Assembly (NCBI GenBank): GCA_038326995.1
Contig: JBBQKP010000095.1
Coordinates: 1 to 12,312 of the forward strand
DNA: 12,312 bases
Direction: 5' to 3'
DNA from: JBBQKP01 sp038326995
Lineage (GTDB): Bacteria; Planctomycetota; Phycisphaerae; Tepidisphaerales; Tepidisphaeraceae
The notes beneath the pieces are model-generated. The model was not told the DNA's origin. It saw only the letters and a list, made by a program, of their open reading frames with translations, and did no database searches. The position numbers were made by a program, and so were the translations under genes. Below are positions 5,861-12,312 of the stretch, in pieces (the first letter of the stretch is position 1; each line of letters opens with the position of its first letter).

Positions 5861-7171
5861 GTCCTCATCCTCAAGAATATCCTGGAGCCTTTGTTGCACA
5901 TATCGGGCGTCGATCTCGTATACTTTTCCTGGCGATTCGCTCGCGCAGTAACTGATCTGGTCCAGCACGCGTTCGACGACGGTGTGCAATCGCCTGGCCC
6001 CGATGTTCTGTGTTTTCTTGTTCAATTCGAACGCGATCTGAGCAATGGCATCAATCGCGTCGGCGGTGAAGGTCAGCTTCACACCCTCCACACCCAATAG
6101 TGCGATCTGCTGATACGTCAGCGCGTTTCGCGGCTCTTTCAAAATGCGCACCAGGTCCGCCTGAGTCAGATCCGACAGCTCGACACGGATCGGAAATCGG
6201 CCTTGCAATTCGGGCATCAGGTCGCTCGGCTTGGCATTGTGAAAAGCACCGGCGGCGATGAAGAGAATGTGGTCCGTGCGCACCGGGCCGTGTCGCGTCG
6301 TCACCGTGCTTCCTTCCACGATCGGCAAAAGGTCGCGCTGCACGCCTTGCCTCGATACGTCTGGCCCCTGTTCCTTTCCCGTGCTGGCGATCTTGTCGAT
6401 TTCATCGATGAAGACGATTCCCGATTGCTCGCACCTTTCAATTGCCGCCTGCGTGAGCTTCTCGGTGTCGACCAGTTTCTCGGCTTCTTCGTTGCGAAAG
6501 AGTTGACGCGCCTGTGCGACGGTCGTGGTCTTGTTCTCACGTCGGGCAGGCACGAGCCGCTCGAACATCGATTCCATTTCCGGATCGATCTGCATGCCCT
6601 GCGCCCCTAGCATTCCGACGATGTTGGATTTGGTCTCTATCGAGACATCAACTTGCTGACTATCAAGTTCGCCGTTGCGAAGTCGGATCAACATTGCGTC
6701 GCGTGCTTGTTCGTGCGTCGGCTCGCCCGCTGATAATTCGCGTGTTCTGCTTTGCCAGGGCAACAATAAATCGAGCAGTCGCTGGTCCGCCGACGCTGCT
6801 GCCGCGGCCTCGACGGGTTGCCTCATTTCCTGCTTCACCATGTGCAGTGAGGCATCGAGCAGATCTCGAATCATCGCATCGACGTCTCTGCCGTGATAGC
6901 CGACTTCCGTGAACTTCGTCGCCTCGACTTTTACAAACGGCGAGCCCGTCAATGTCGCAAGTCGCCTTGCGATTTCCGTCTTGCCCACGCCCGTGGGCCC
7001 GATCATGAGGATGTTTTTCGGCGTGACTTCCTGCGCAACGGAAGGCGAAAGCTGCTGCCGACGCCAGCGATTGCGAATCGCCACCGCCACGGCCCGCTTC
7101 GCATCAAGCTGCCCGATGATGTGCTTGTCCAGCTCTGCGACGATCTGCTTCGGAGTCAGTTCCTTTGCCAT
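5840..7171 (-). CDS. hslU: ATP-dependent protease ATPase subunit HslU (ClpY)
   Basis: AAA+ unfoldase that forms a hexameric ring on the HslV peptidase and feeds it unfolded proteins in the cytoplasm. From the ATG at 7171 the protein is 443 residues, the same as E. coli HslU. Visible elements are the N-terminal LTPKQIVAELDKHIIGQ, Walker A GPTGVGKT (58-65), pore loop GYHGRD (91-96), a variable helical I-domain (about 110-240), Walker B IVFIDEID (252-259), GRFPIRVEL with the arginine finger at 325, sensor-2 GARRL (391-395, Arg393), and the tail EDEDLSKFVL that docks into HslV. The pore motif has His where E. coli has Val (GYVG). I prefer the ATG at 7171 (GAGAG seven bases upstream) to the GTG at 7177, whose spacing would be one base. 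No hslV lies beside it: the gene before it is an unknown 178-residue protein with a 95-bp gap. The intact docking tail implies an HslV elsewhere in the genome. Confidence 0.96.
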   Translation of the reverse strand: MAKELTPKQIVAELDKHIIGQLDAKRAVAVAIRNRWRRQQLSPSVAQEVTPKNILMIGPTGVGKTEIARRLATLTGSPFVKVEATKFTEVGYHGRDVDAMIRDLLDASLHMVKQEMRQPVEAAAAASADQRLLDLLLPWQSRTRELSAGEPTHEQARDAMLIRLRNGELDSQQVDVSIETKSNIVGMLGAQGMQIDPEMESMFERLVPARRENKTTTVAQARQLFRNEEAEKLVDTEKLTQAAIERCEQSGIVFIDEIDKIASTGKEQGPDVSRQGVQRDLLPIVEGSTVTTRHGPVRTDHILFIAAGAFHNAKPSDLMPELQGRFPIRVELSDLTQADLVRILKEPRNALTYQQIALLGVEGVKLTFTADAIDAIAQIAFELNKKTQNIGARRLHTVVERVLDQISYCASESPGKVYEIDARYVQQRLQDILEDEDLSKFVL

Positions 7172-7266
7172 GCCCACACTCTCGCGAAATGTCTCATCAG
7201 ACTCAAATGCGGGGGCGTCGTTCCCACGCGATCACGCGCGATTGTCACTCAACGGAACGCAAACGC

Positions 7267-7803
7267 TTAAATCCACTGGTCGCGAATCATCTTCAAAGTC
7301 ATCCAGTCCTCTTCGCAAAAATGATCCGGACAACCTTCGGCCGGTTGGAACGTCGAACCACACCTGAGAAGTTCCATGAAAAATTCTTCCGCCTCATCCG
7401 CGATCTCATCCCGAGTTTGCCCCATCGACGTCCGCGCCGCATAAAAATCGTCCTGTGCACTGCCAAGACGTATCGCCTCGCGCCCGGCTTGCTCCTTAAC
7501 CATTACCTTTAAGGCCGCGTAAAAATTCCACACATCCTCCTCCGGAAACGGCGGCGGTTTGCAGTGATGTTCCAGCGCGTGCCGAAAATATTTCAGTTTC
7601 TCTTTCCACGTCGCGTGAGGGTCTATCGCCAGCGTGATGTACAGCCCGACCTTCTGCGCTTCGTGATCGTGATGATCCTCATGCGATTCGGCCTCCTTTG
7701 CCCTCGTCGCATAGACGTGCCGATCAAGTCCGATCTTTGGCATCGGCGGAAGCGGTAAACGCATCACATCCTCACGACCTTGCTCCGGCGCATTCTGCGA
7801 CAT
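7267..7803 (-). CDS. Hypothetical protein with His-rich patch, upstream of hslU
   Basis: I do not recognise this 178-residue soluble protein. The N-terminus is Pro-rich (RLPLPPMP, 15-22), followed by a His/acidic patch HEDHHDHE (41-48), then a mixed alpha/beta-looking body (KVGLYITLAIDP, 51-62; WKEKLKYFRHALEHH, 66-80) and a strongly acidic helical C-terminus with three cysteines (148, 158, 163). No signal peptide or membrane segment is seen. The His patch could bind metal, but it may be a disordered linker. Two adjacent ATGs (7806 and 7803) are possible; GAGG ends four bases before the first and seven before the second, so I favour 7803. It points the same way as hslU, 95 bp upstream, and could share a transcript; it does not resemble HslV, lacking an N-terminal catalytic Thr (TTI/TTV) motif. 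Confidence 0.75.
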   Translation of the reverse strand: MSQNAPEQGREDVMRLPLPPMPKIGLDRHVYATRAKEAESHEDHHDHEAQKVGLYITLAIDPHATWKEKLKYFRHALEHHCKPPPFPEEDVWNFYAALKVMVKEQAGREAIRLGSAQDDFYAARTSMGQTRDEIADEAEEFFMELLRCGSTFQPAEGCPDHFCEEDWMTLKMIRDQWI

Positions 7804-7831
7804 CATCGCACCTCACGCTACAAAGACTTTT

Positions 7832-7848
7832 TTCAAACAGAATTTGAA
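7832..7848. promoter_or_regulatory. 6-bp inverted repeat in divergent intergenic region
   Basis: TTCAAA (7832-7837) and TTTGAA (7843-7848) face each other over five bases within the 177-bp gap between divergent genes starting at 7803/7806 and 7984. It lies about 26 bases upstream of the minus-strand start, so a bound protein could block that gene. Arms this short and AT-rich occur by chance, so the assignment is tentative. Confidence 0.2.
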
Positions 7849-7983
7849 CAAGCGGCGTAAACTTTGGCAGTTCAGATATGAGGCTCGAAAACCTTCCTGA
7901 GCGTTTTCATGCCCGGCCGCTTCGGCGTAACATCCAACGTAGCCAGTATACCACAGCATCTTCACTCGCAAAGGCCCCCAGCC

Positions 7984-8478
7984 ATGTCCCGAACACAATT
8001 CCCAGCCTCAATCGCTTTTCTCATCGCCTCTTTCGCAATATCCGGCGTTTCAGACTCCTTCTTACGGGCAGAGCCCGCTTCAATCCCATCCACAACCCAG
8101 CCCACCACAAAGCCAGTCGCCTACCCGCTCGATGTCTGCGTCACCTCGGGCGAAAAGCTCAACACGATGGGCGACCCCATCGTACGCACCATCGACGATC
8201 GCGAAGTCCGGTTTTGCTGCGGCGGGTGTGCCAAGCCATTCATGGCAGACATCAAGGCGGGCCACGAAAAGATGGACGCTCTCATCATCGCCGCGGGTAA
8301 GGACAAATATCCGCTCAAGACGTGCATTATGTCGGGCGAGGCGCTCCCGGAAGCGAAAGACATCATTTATTTCGTCCATCGCCCGACGAACCAGCTCGTC
8401 GCGTTCTGCTGCAGCGGATGCGTGAAAGGATTTCAGGCCGATCCGCAAAAATATCTTTCGCGACTCAGTCAGAACTAA
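7984..8478 (+). CDS. Exported protein with two YHS/TRASH-like cysteine modules, possible metal binding
   Basis: A 164-residue protein. Residues 1-29 form a signal peptide (hydrophobic core FPASIAFLIASFAISGV, likely cleavage near FLRA/EP), followed by a Thr/Pro linker (33-46). Two homologous modules follow: YPLDVCVTSGEKL (47-59) with FCCGGC (77-82) and Phe86, and YPLKTCIMSGEAL (109-121) with FCCSGC (141-146) and Phe150. Each has one Cys plus a CC-X2-C cluster (Cys52/78/79/82 and Cys114/142/143/146), a layout like YHS or TRASH heavy-metal domains. The protein probably binds a soft metal such as copper or zinc outside the cytoplasm, but the metal and role are not shown by sequence. I chose ATG 7984 over 7909 because it begins a proper signal peptide and has AAAGG nine bases upstream. 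The 707-residue gene follows after 60 bp and may be co-transcribed. Confidence 0.85.
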   Translation: MSRTQFPASIAFLIASFAISGVSDSFLRAEPASIPSTTQPTTKPVAYPLDVCVTSGEKLNTMGDPIVRTIDDREVRFCCGGCAKPFMADIKAGHEKMDALIIAAGKDKYPLKTCIMSGEALPEAKDIIYFVHRPTNQLVAFCCSGCVKGFQADPQKYLSRLSQN

Positions 8479-8486
8479 CTCAGTCA
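8463..8486. repeat. 9-bp direct repeat at the end of the cysteine-module gene
   Basis: ACTCAGTCA occurs at 8463-8471 and again at 8478-8486, a 15-bp period, on either side of the TAA stop at 8476-8478. The first copy is coding and the second lies in the short gap before the next gene. It could be a local duplication or a paired regulatory site. Confidence 0.5.
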
Positions 8487-8538
8487 ATCGGCCGACGCAG
8501 TTACTCATCATTCTTCGAACTTAAATACACGGGTACTC

Positions 8539-10662
8539 ATGCATCACGATCGCTCAACGCAATTTCTGAGCTGCGCATCCAAAGCTGTAAGCTGCGTCGT
8601 AGCGGTTCTTTTCACGTCCCTGACGCACGCGCAGCCCGAGTCGAGCATGGCTGATCCGCAACAATCCGCGCCCGCCAATCCGCGGCCTTCACTCGATCAG
8701 GCGAATCAGCAAGAGGTGCGAACGCTCGAAGACGAGATCGCGGAGTTGCTGCAAAATCGCGGCGAGGTCGCGGCGGAATCCGTTCCGTTTATCGACGCCG
8801 CGATTGATCTGCGAATCGTTGATCGATGGCTGCTCATGGCATCTAAGAAAATCGAAACCCGAGCAGAACCTCGGCCAGATGCCCGCACAGACGCCCGCAC
8901 AGACCGCAATTCCCGGCCCCGGGATCGGCCCGTCGTACAGTCGCCCGCCGCCCTCGACTCATCCGTCGTCATCACGCTTCGCCGCGCCGAACTCAGGCAG
9001 GTCATCACGCTGATTGATGAGAAGGCGAGAACAGAAAAGGCGACACCGCTCCAACAGGCATCGAGCAGGTTGCTTCGCGAAATCACGTTCAAATTGACCG
9101 CAGAACCGGCCGGAGAAGCCCTGGACCAGACACTCGCAATCGTCGCGCGTCACGCGGCCGGGGTTGCGGGAGTGCCGCTTCCGACCGTCATGCCCGCAAT
9201 GCGCCCGACACTGCTCGCGCCCGTGCAGACCAAGCCCGACGCCAATCAACACGATACCTCCACCCCCGCGCAGCTCACGCCAGCGCAGATGAAGCAGCGC
9301 GTGCAGCAGATTTCGGTCTCGGTCACATTGCGTCGGCAGATCGCCGCTTTATGCGACGCGGCCGAGTCTGCACCCGCCGCCGACGCACAACAGATCACGC
9401 GCACGCTGCGGATCGTCTTCGACATGGCCGCCGCACTGCAGCGCAATATCGCAGTGTCGGTCGAGACGCGGCAGGCATTGGACGCGCGTCTATCGTCGGC
9501 CGTTGCGCTGTACTCAGACGCCCGAACGCGCGAGGCGGGTTTGTCGCGCATCAACGCACTTTCGAGCTACGCCGGAATTTCTGCGCGTGTCGACGCGATT
9601 CCGCTCGCCGCCGCCGACCGTCAGGAATTCGCCGCGTTCTTCGCCTGGTCTCGCGACGCCGGCGCGGTCGGCCTGGACATGCTCTCTCTGCTCGAAGAAC
9701 TAGTTGACCAGCGAGCAAAGCTCAGCGCACTTCCAAAGGCCGCGCTTTCGCCGTCGCTTCGAAAAGGGGCCGACAGTGCTCGCGCCTCAGCGTCAGCCGC
9801 ACTTGATCTTGCGATGGATGACATCAAGAACGTCGGCGGAAATGGCGCATTCGCCTCTACGCCGCAAAGCTGTACAGACGCGGCGGGCCGAGCCAGTTCC
9901 GCCGTCGATCTCGCTCTTGATTGCGAAGGACTCGCCGCCTCGATGTCGAAGCTCGCGGAGTTCAGGCCTCGTTCCGGACCGGCCGCCGCACCCAACGCGC
10001 TCGAGCGAATTCTGGGCGTGGCGATGGTCAGGCTCTCCGACGTCCAGCGCGCCGAACAAGGCACGACCACCATCCGCCAAACCAATCAACTCGCCGATAT
10101 CGCAACGCGTATCGCCTCAATCGACCCGGCCCTGTTCACCGGTCCCGTCGGCGAAACTTACGCGGGCATCACGCCCGAACAATTCGCCATCACCTGGCGA
10201 CAAACCGTCAATCAGGCGTTCCAACAGCTCATCGAAAAAGAACGAATCGAGGACGGCGTGTATCGGCGTCTCTTGAACCTCTCGGAGGCGACGCGTCTGC
10301 TGAGTGAGGCGGCGAAAATAGAAGCGACGCTCGAACAGGCGGCGATGGTCACGAAATGGGCGGATTGGCGTGCGACGCGCGAATCACTGGGAGAGGCGAG
10401 GCAGCCCTTCGCCGGGCCGCTCTTCAATGCGTTCGACAAATTGTCGAAGGGAGAAGAGGCGGACCTCAACTCCGTGCGCGACGGATTGAAAGCGATCATG
10501 CCGCTCGTCGAAGTCGCCGCGGAGGTGGCTCGTTATAAAGACGCCGCGTCAAAACTCCCCGACGACCCGGCCGGTCTTTTCCTTCGACTTGCGACGCCGT
10601 CGCACGAGCAGCCGTTTTTAGAATTGCGATCGATCAGCATTAAGCTCGGCATAGGAAACTAA
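8539..10662 (+). CDS. Large secreted helical protein, function unknown
   Basis: I do not recognise this 707-residue protein. Residues 1-31 look like a signal peptide (ASKAVSCVVAVLFTSLTHA, cleavage near HAQ/PE). Residues about 33-58 are Pro/Gln/Ala-rich and probably disordered; an acidic helix (EVRTLEDEIAELLQNRGE, 59-76) follows, then an Arg/Asp-rich low-complexity linker (about 108-132) encoded partly by a 12-bp duplication. The rest is almost wholly Ala/Leu/Arg/Glu-rich helix without transmembrane segments, suggesting an extended helical or repeat-like periplasmic protein. No catalytic motif stands out, and two cysteines (near 442 and 459) could form a disulfide. The ATG at 8539 lacks a clear Shine-Dalgarno but directly precedes the signal peptide. 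The stop is 3 bp before the deacetylase ATG, so the two are probably translated together. Several long frames on the other strand are GC-rich shadows. Confidence 0.8.
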   Translation: MHHDRSTQFLSCASKAVSCVVAVLFTSLTHAQPESSMADPQQSAPANPRPSLDQANQQEVRTLEDEIAELLQNRGEVAAESVPFIDAAIDLRIVDRWLLMASKKIETRAEPRPDARTDARTDRNSRPRDRPVVQSPAALDSSVVITLRRAELRQVITLIDEKARTEKATPLQQASSRLLREITFKLTAEPAGEALDQTLAIVARHAAGVAGVPLPTVMPAMRPTLLAPVQTKPDANQHDTSTPAQLTPAQMKQRVQQISVSVTLRRQIAALCDAAESAPAADAQQITRTLRIVFDMAAALQRNIAVSVETRQALDARLSSAVALYSDARTREAGLSRINALSSYAGISARVDAIPLAAADRQEFAAFFAWSRDAGAVGLDMLSLLEELVDQRAKLSALPKAALSPSLRKGADSARASASAALDLAMDDIKNVGGNGAFASTPQSCTDAAGRASSAVDLALDCEGLAASMSKLAEFRPRSGPAAAPNALERILGVAMVRLSDVQRAEQGTTTIRQTNQLADIATRIASIDPALFTGPVGETYAGITPEQFAITWRQTVNQAFQQLIEKERIEDGVYRRLLNLSEATRLLSEAAKIEATLEQAAMVTKWADWRATRESLGEARQPFAGPLFNAFDKLSKGEEADLNSVRDGLKAIMPLVEVAAEVARYKDAASKLPDDPAGLFLRLATPSHEQPFLELRSISIKLGIGN
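8881..8904. repeat. 12-bp tandem duplication inside the 707-residue gene
   Basis: GCCCGCACAGAC is present twice in a row (8881-8892 and 8893-8904), encoding Ala-Arg-Thr-Asp twice. The frame is kept, and the duplication falls in the Arg/Asp-rich linker, where length change is probably tolerated. Confidence 0.85.
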
Positions 10663-10665
10663 ATC

Positions 10666-11340
10666 ATGGCATCTTTTCTCATCATCTCGCCGCACCCCGA
10701 CGACGGCGAGCTCGGCATGGGCGGAACGATCATCAAGCTCGTTCAGCAAGGCCACGCCGTGCACCTGCTCGACATGACCAACGGCGAGCCGACGCCGCGC
10801 GGCAGCATCGAAACGCGCGCCCGCGAAACAGCCCTCGCCACACAAATCCTCGGCTGCACGCGTTCCAACCTGGGCCTGCCCAATCGTCAGGTCACGCACG
10901 ACCTCGCCTCGCGTCACAAGCTCGCCGCCGCAATTCGCATACACAGACCGAGCGTGATGTTCATTCCGTTCATGCCCGACGCGCACCCGGACCACGTCGC
11001 AGTCACGAAGATCGCCGAAGACGCGCGCTTCGACGCCAAGCTCACCAAGACCGACATTCCGGGCGAGCCCTGGCACCCCAAGCGGATCATTTATTATTTC
11101 TGCACGCACCTGCGAATCTCCTTCGCGCCGACATTTTGCATCGACATCAGCAGCACGTTCGAACAGAAAATCCGCGCGTGCCGAAGCTACGAATCGCAAG
11201 GCCTTTCGAACGAGGACGGCGGGATCGAAATTGTGACCGAAGCCAGCAGCTACTTCGGCAACCGCATCGCCACAAAGTACGCCGAGCCGTTCTTCAGCCA
11301 CGAAGTCATCGGCCTGAGCGGGCTCGATCAATTGGTATAG
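10666..11340 (+). CDS. bshB1: PIG-L family deacetylase, BshB1 type (bacillithiol biosynthesis)
   Basis: A 224-residue zinc-dependent N-acetylglucosamine deacetylase of the LmbE/PIG-L family. Motifs are SPHPDDGELGMGGT (8-21), where His10 and Asp13 bind zinc and Asp12 is the catalytic base, and HPDH (107-110), whose His110 is the third zinc ligand. Further on are HPKRIIYYF (137-145), CIDISSTFEQKIRACRSYESQ (158-178) and IATKYAEPFFS (201-211). These C-terminal stretches fit BshB1, which removes acetyl from GlcNAc-malate before cysteine addition in bacillithiol synthesis, better than general LmbE proteins. It is cytosolic and full length for the family. The start at 10666 has AGGA nine bases upstream, inside the end of the 707-residue gene; the 3-bp gap suggests translational coupling. 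No bshA or bshC is in the window, so the pathway is inferred, and another GlcNAc-type substrate is possible. Confidence 0.85.
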   Translation: MASFLIISPHPDDGELGMGGTIIKLVQQGHAVHLLDMTNGEPTPRGSIETRARETALATQILGCTRSNLGLPNRQVTHDLASRHKLAAAIRIHRPSVMFIPFMPDAHPDHVAVTKIAEDARFDAKLTKTDIPGEPWHPKRIIYYFCTHLRISFAPTFCIDISSTFEQKIRACRSYESQGLSNEDGGIEIVTEASSYFGNRIATKYAEPFFSHEVIGLSGLDQLV

Positions 11341-11380
11341 ATTCGCATTCGTACGAATTTGGCCGATGCATCAAACGAAA

Positions 11381-11410
11381 CCGCCCACGCACCAGATGAT
11401 GCGTGGGCGG
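11381..11410 (-). terminator. Perfect 11-bp hairpin between convergent genes, probable terminator
   Basis: CCGCCCACGCA (11381-11391) pairs perfectly with TGCGTGGGCGG (11400-11410) over an eight-base loop. It lies between the plus-strand deacetylase gene (stop 11338-11340) and the minus-strand gene ending at 11487. In the minus direction the stem is followed by TTTCGTTT, a modest U-tract; in the plus direction by AGAGTTGAC, none. It therefore most likely ends the minus-strand transcript, though so stable a stem may also stop plus-strand transcripts. A 12-bp palindrome ATTCGTACGAAT (11347-11358) also lies in this gap, and AGTCGAGCG is repeated at 11445 and 11463. Confidence 0.7.
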
Positions 11411-11486
11411 AGAGTTGACAAAAAACAGGGACGAAATCACACGCAGTCGAGCGCTTTATTCCAGTCGAGCGAGTCATTTCAGCCGA

Positions 11487-12173
11487 TCACGCCGCCCGCG
11501 CCATCGCGCTGCCGCCGGGCAGATTCGTACTGACCGGAACCGCGGCCGGGCTGCTCTCTGCTTTGCGGTTGAACCAGAACGCGGTGATCCACACTTTCGT
11601 GCCCGGGACGAGTTCCTGTGCGAACTGCACCGCCGTCTCCGTTTTCGTGATATTTTCCTCGAACTTCCAGCCTGCTTCGCTCGTGGGCGGAACAGCTCCG
11701 ACATAGCTGAACAAGGTCGCACCGATCACGTTCATGGGTTTGCCACGCTTGATCGTCTTCGACTGAATCAGCCGAATCGTCACGCGATTGCCGACGGCGG
11801 AAATGACTTCAATGAAGGGTGCGAACGTCGGCCGGGGCACGGGAGTCGGGTTGTTGTCCCTGATGTTGATGCCCAGCGCGATCTTCTGCGCATCCGTCAC
11901 ATTGGCCTGTCCGTCGATGATCGAAATGCACCGACGCGCCTCGGTCCTCAAGTCGGTGCGCGCCTGATTTTTTTCCGCGACCGTCACGCGTGTGCGGGTC
12001 GAAGGCTCGACCGCCTTTGCGTACGCGGATTGATAGGCGAGATACGCCGCGTTGAACAACAAGACCTGATCTATCGTCAGCCCGAAGTGCGGCTTGGTGG
12101 CGATCAGTCCATCAAAATTCGCGGCCCATTCCAGAAGGGCGAAATCCTTCGCCGGCAGTGTGCTGCTTCTCAT
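11487..12173 (-). CDS. Uncharacterised two-domain protein (helical N-terminus, beta-rich C-terminus)
   Basis: A 228-residue soluble protein without a signal peptide. Residues about 8-105 are helical (DFALLEWAANFDGLI, FGLTIDQVLLFNAAYLAYQSAYAKAV, VAEKNQARTDLRTEARRCISII) and end in NVTDAQKIALGINIRDN (91-107). A Pro-rich linker (109-119) leads to a beta-rich domain (120-220) with alternating strands (FIEVISAVGNRVTIRLIQ; TAVQFAQELVPGTKVWITAFWFNRKAE) that reads like a fibronectin-III fold. From memory, proteins with this order, including a VTDAxxxxLGI element before a Pro linker, recur in planctomycetes and Bacteroidetes as hypothetical proteins; I know no assigned function. The ATG at 12173 is preceded by a GA repeat (GAGAGAGAG) about eight bases away, a passable ribosome-binding site. 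A perfect hairpin lies beyond the stop. The gene stands alone with its own upstream leader. Confidence 0.75.
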   Translation of the reverse strand: MRSSTLPAKDFALLEWAANFDGLIATKPHFGLTIDQVLLFNAAYLAYQSAYAKAVEPSTRTRVTVAEKNQARTDLRTEARRCISIIDGQANVTDAQKIALGINIRDNNPTPVPRPTFAPFIEVISAVGNRVTIRLIQSKTIKRGKPMNVIGATLFSYVGAVPPTSEAGWKFEENITKTETAVQFAQELVPGTKVWITAFWFNRKAESSPAAVPVSTNLPGGSAMARAA

Positions 12174-12219
12174 AATCGAACTCTCTCTCTAAAAAAAATT
12201 CCAGGTCCCACATGACCGG

Positions 12220-12239
12220 CTCGCCGAACAGACGGCGAG
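12220..12239. repeat. 7-bp perfect hairpin in the leader of the 228-residue gene
   Basis: CTCGCCG (12220-12226) and CGGCGAG (12233-12239) pair over a six-base loop, 47 bases upstream of the minus-strand ATG at 12173. If transcribed it would sit in the 5' leader; without a following T-run in either direction it is not a clear terminator. The remaining bases to the window end show no gene or obvious promoter. Confidence 0.5.
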
Positions 12240-12312
12240 AAACTTTAATCATCCGACCAGTCAGTTGCCACCGTTTATTTCGAACCAAATCGACCGCCGC
12301 TTAAGAAAAAAA

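Noticed and set aside
7267..7803. The gene before hslU as hslV
   Set aside because: There is no N-terminal TT(I/V) catalytic threonine, no GSGG-like or proteasome beta-fold motif, and the composition is quite different.
7813..7998. Small minus-strand open frame in the divergent intergenic region
   Set aside because: It spans the region expected to hold both promoters, overlaps the start of the cysteine-module gene, and has no domain or ribosome-binding support.
9351..10307. Several overlapping open frames on both strands inside the 707-residue gene
   Set aside because: They are Arg/Ser-rich, lack ribosome-binding sites and overlap one another, as expected from high-GC third positions.
10618..11331. 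Minus-strand open frame (237 codons) opposite the deacetylase
   Set aside because: The plus strand carries PHPDD and HPDH zinc motifs in a full-length family member; the antisense frame is a shadow.
11403..12215. Plus-strand open frame (270 codons) opposite the 228-residue gene
   Set aside because: It starts just after a hairpin, runs opposite the better-composed minus-strand protein with helix/beta organisation and a plausible ribosome-binding site, and its own translation is Arg-rich and featureless.
1..12312. Mobile element, phage module, CRISPR array, toxin-antitoxin pair, tRNA or riboswitch
   Set aside because: No transposase, integrase, capsid or Cas-like sequence, no regularly spaced repeats, no tRNA cloverleaf and no recognisable riboswitch core were seen on reading both strands.

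Overview
The window looks like ordinary chromosomal DNA from a GC-rich planctomycete, perhaps of the Phycisphaerae. The evidence is the N-terminal LEERRLM motif of the secreted 502-residue protein (a variant of the planctomycete LEPR-XLL signature), a secreted protein with two YPLxxC...FCCxGC modules of a kind I associate with planctomycetes, and long secreted or membrane proteins without recognisable relatives. I see no mobile element, phage gene, tRNA, rRNA or CRISPR array. The class is an inference; no marker gene fixes the taxonomy.

Layout, left to right. (1) On the minus strand is the first 412 codons of sdhA, cut by the window edge, and upstream of it a Pro/Ala-rich protein with two membrane helices (1389-2216). 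(2) A divergent promoter region (2217-2413) leads on the plus strand to a membrane-anchored PhnD-like solute-binding protein (2414-3667). (3) Convergent to it is a 75-residue zinc-ribbon membrane protein (3675-3902). (4) Further minus-strand genes follow: a secreted protein with a LEPR-XLL-like N-terminus and an HExxH motif (4057-5565, with a good intrinsic terminator), hslU (5840-7171) and a His-patch protein of unknown function (7267-7803). (5) A second divergent region leads to plus-strand genes: a secreted protein with paired cysteine modules (7984-8478), a 707-residue secreted helical protein (8539-10662) and, 3 bp further on, a BshB1-type deacetylase (10666-11340). (6) A perfect hairpin lies before the last minus-strand gene, an uncharacterised 228-residue two-domain protein (11487-12173).

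Recognised functions are respiration and TCA cycle (SdhA), protein unfolding for the HslUV protease (HslU), PIG-L deacetylation probably in thiol-cofactor synthesis (BshB1-like), and solute binding (PhnD-like). They do not form one pathway. Usual partners are missing next to several genes: no sdhC before sdhA, no hslV beside hslU, no phnC/phnE beside the PhnD-like gene. Only the 707-residue gene and the deacetylase gene are spaced tightly enough to suggest translational coupling.

Nothing here convincingly forms a new multigene system. The best leads are single genes (the LEPR-type putative zincin, the orphan anchored PhnD-like protein, the 228-residue two-domain protein) and small sequence structures (a 13-bp tandem repeat placing stops in all three frames, a possible leaderless sdhA start, and several inverted repeats).
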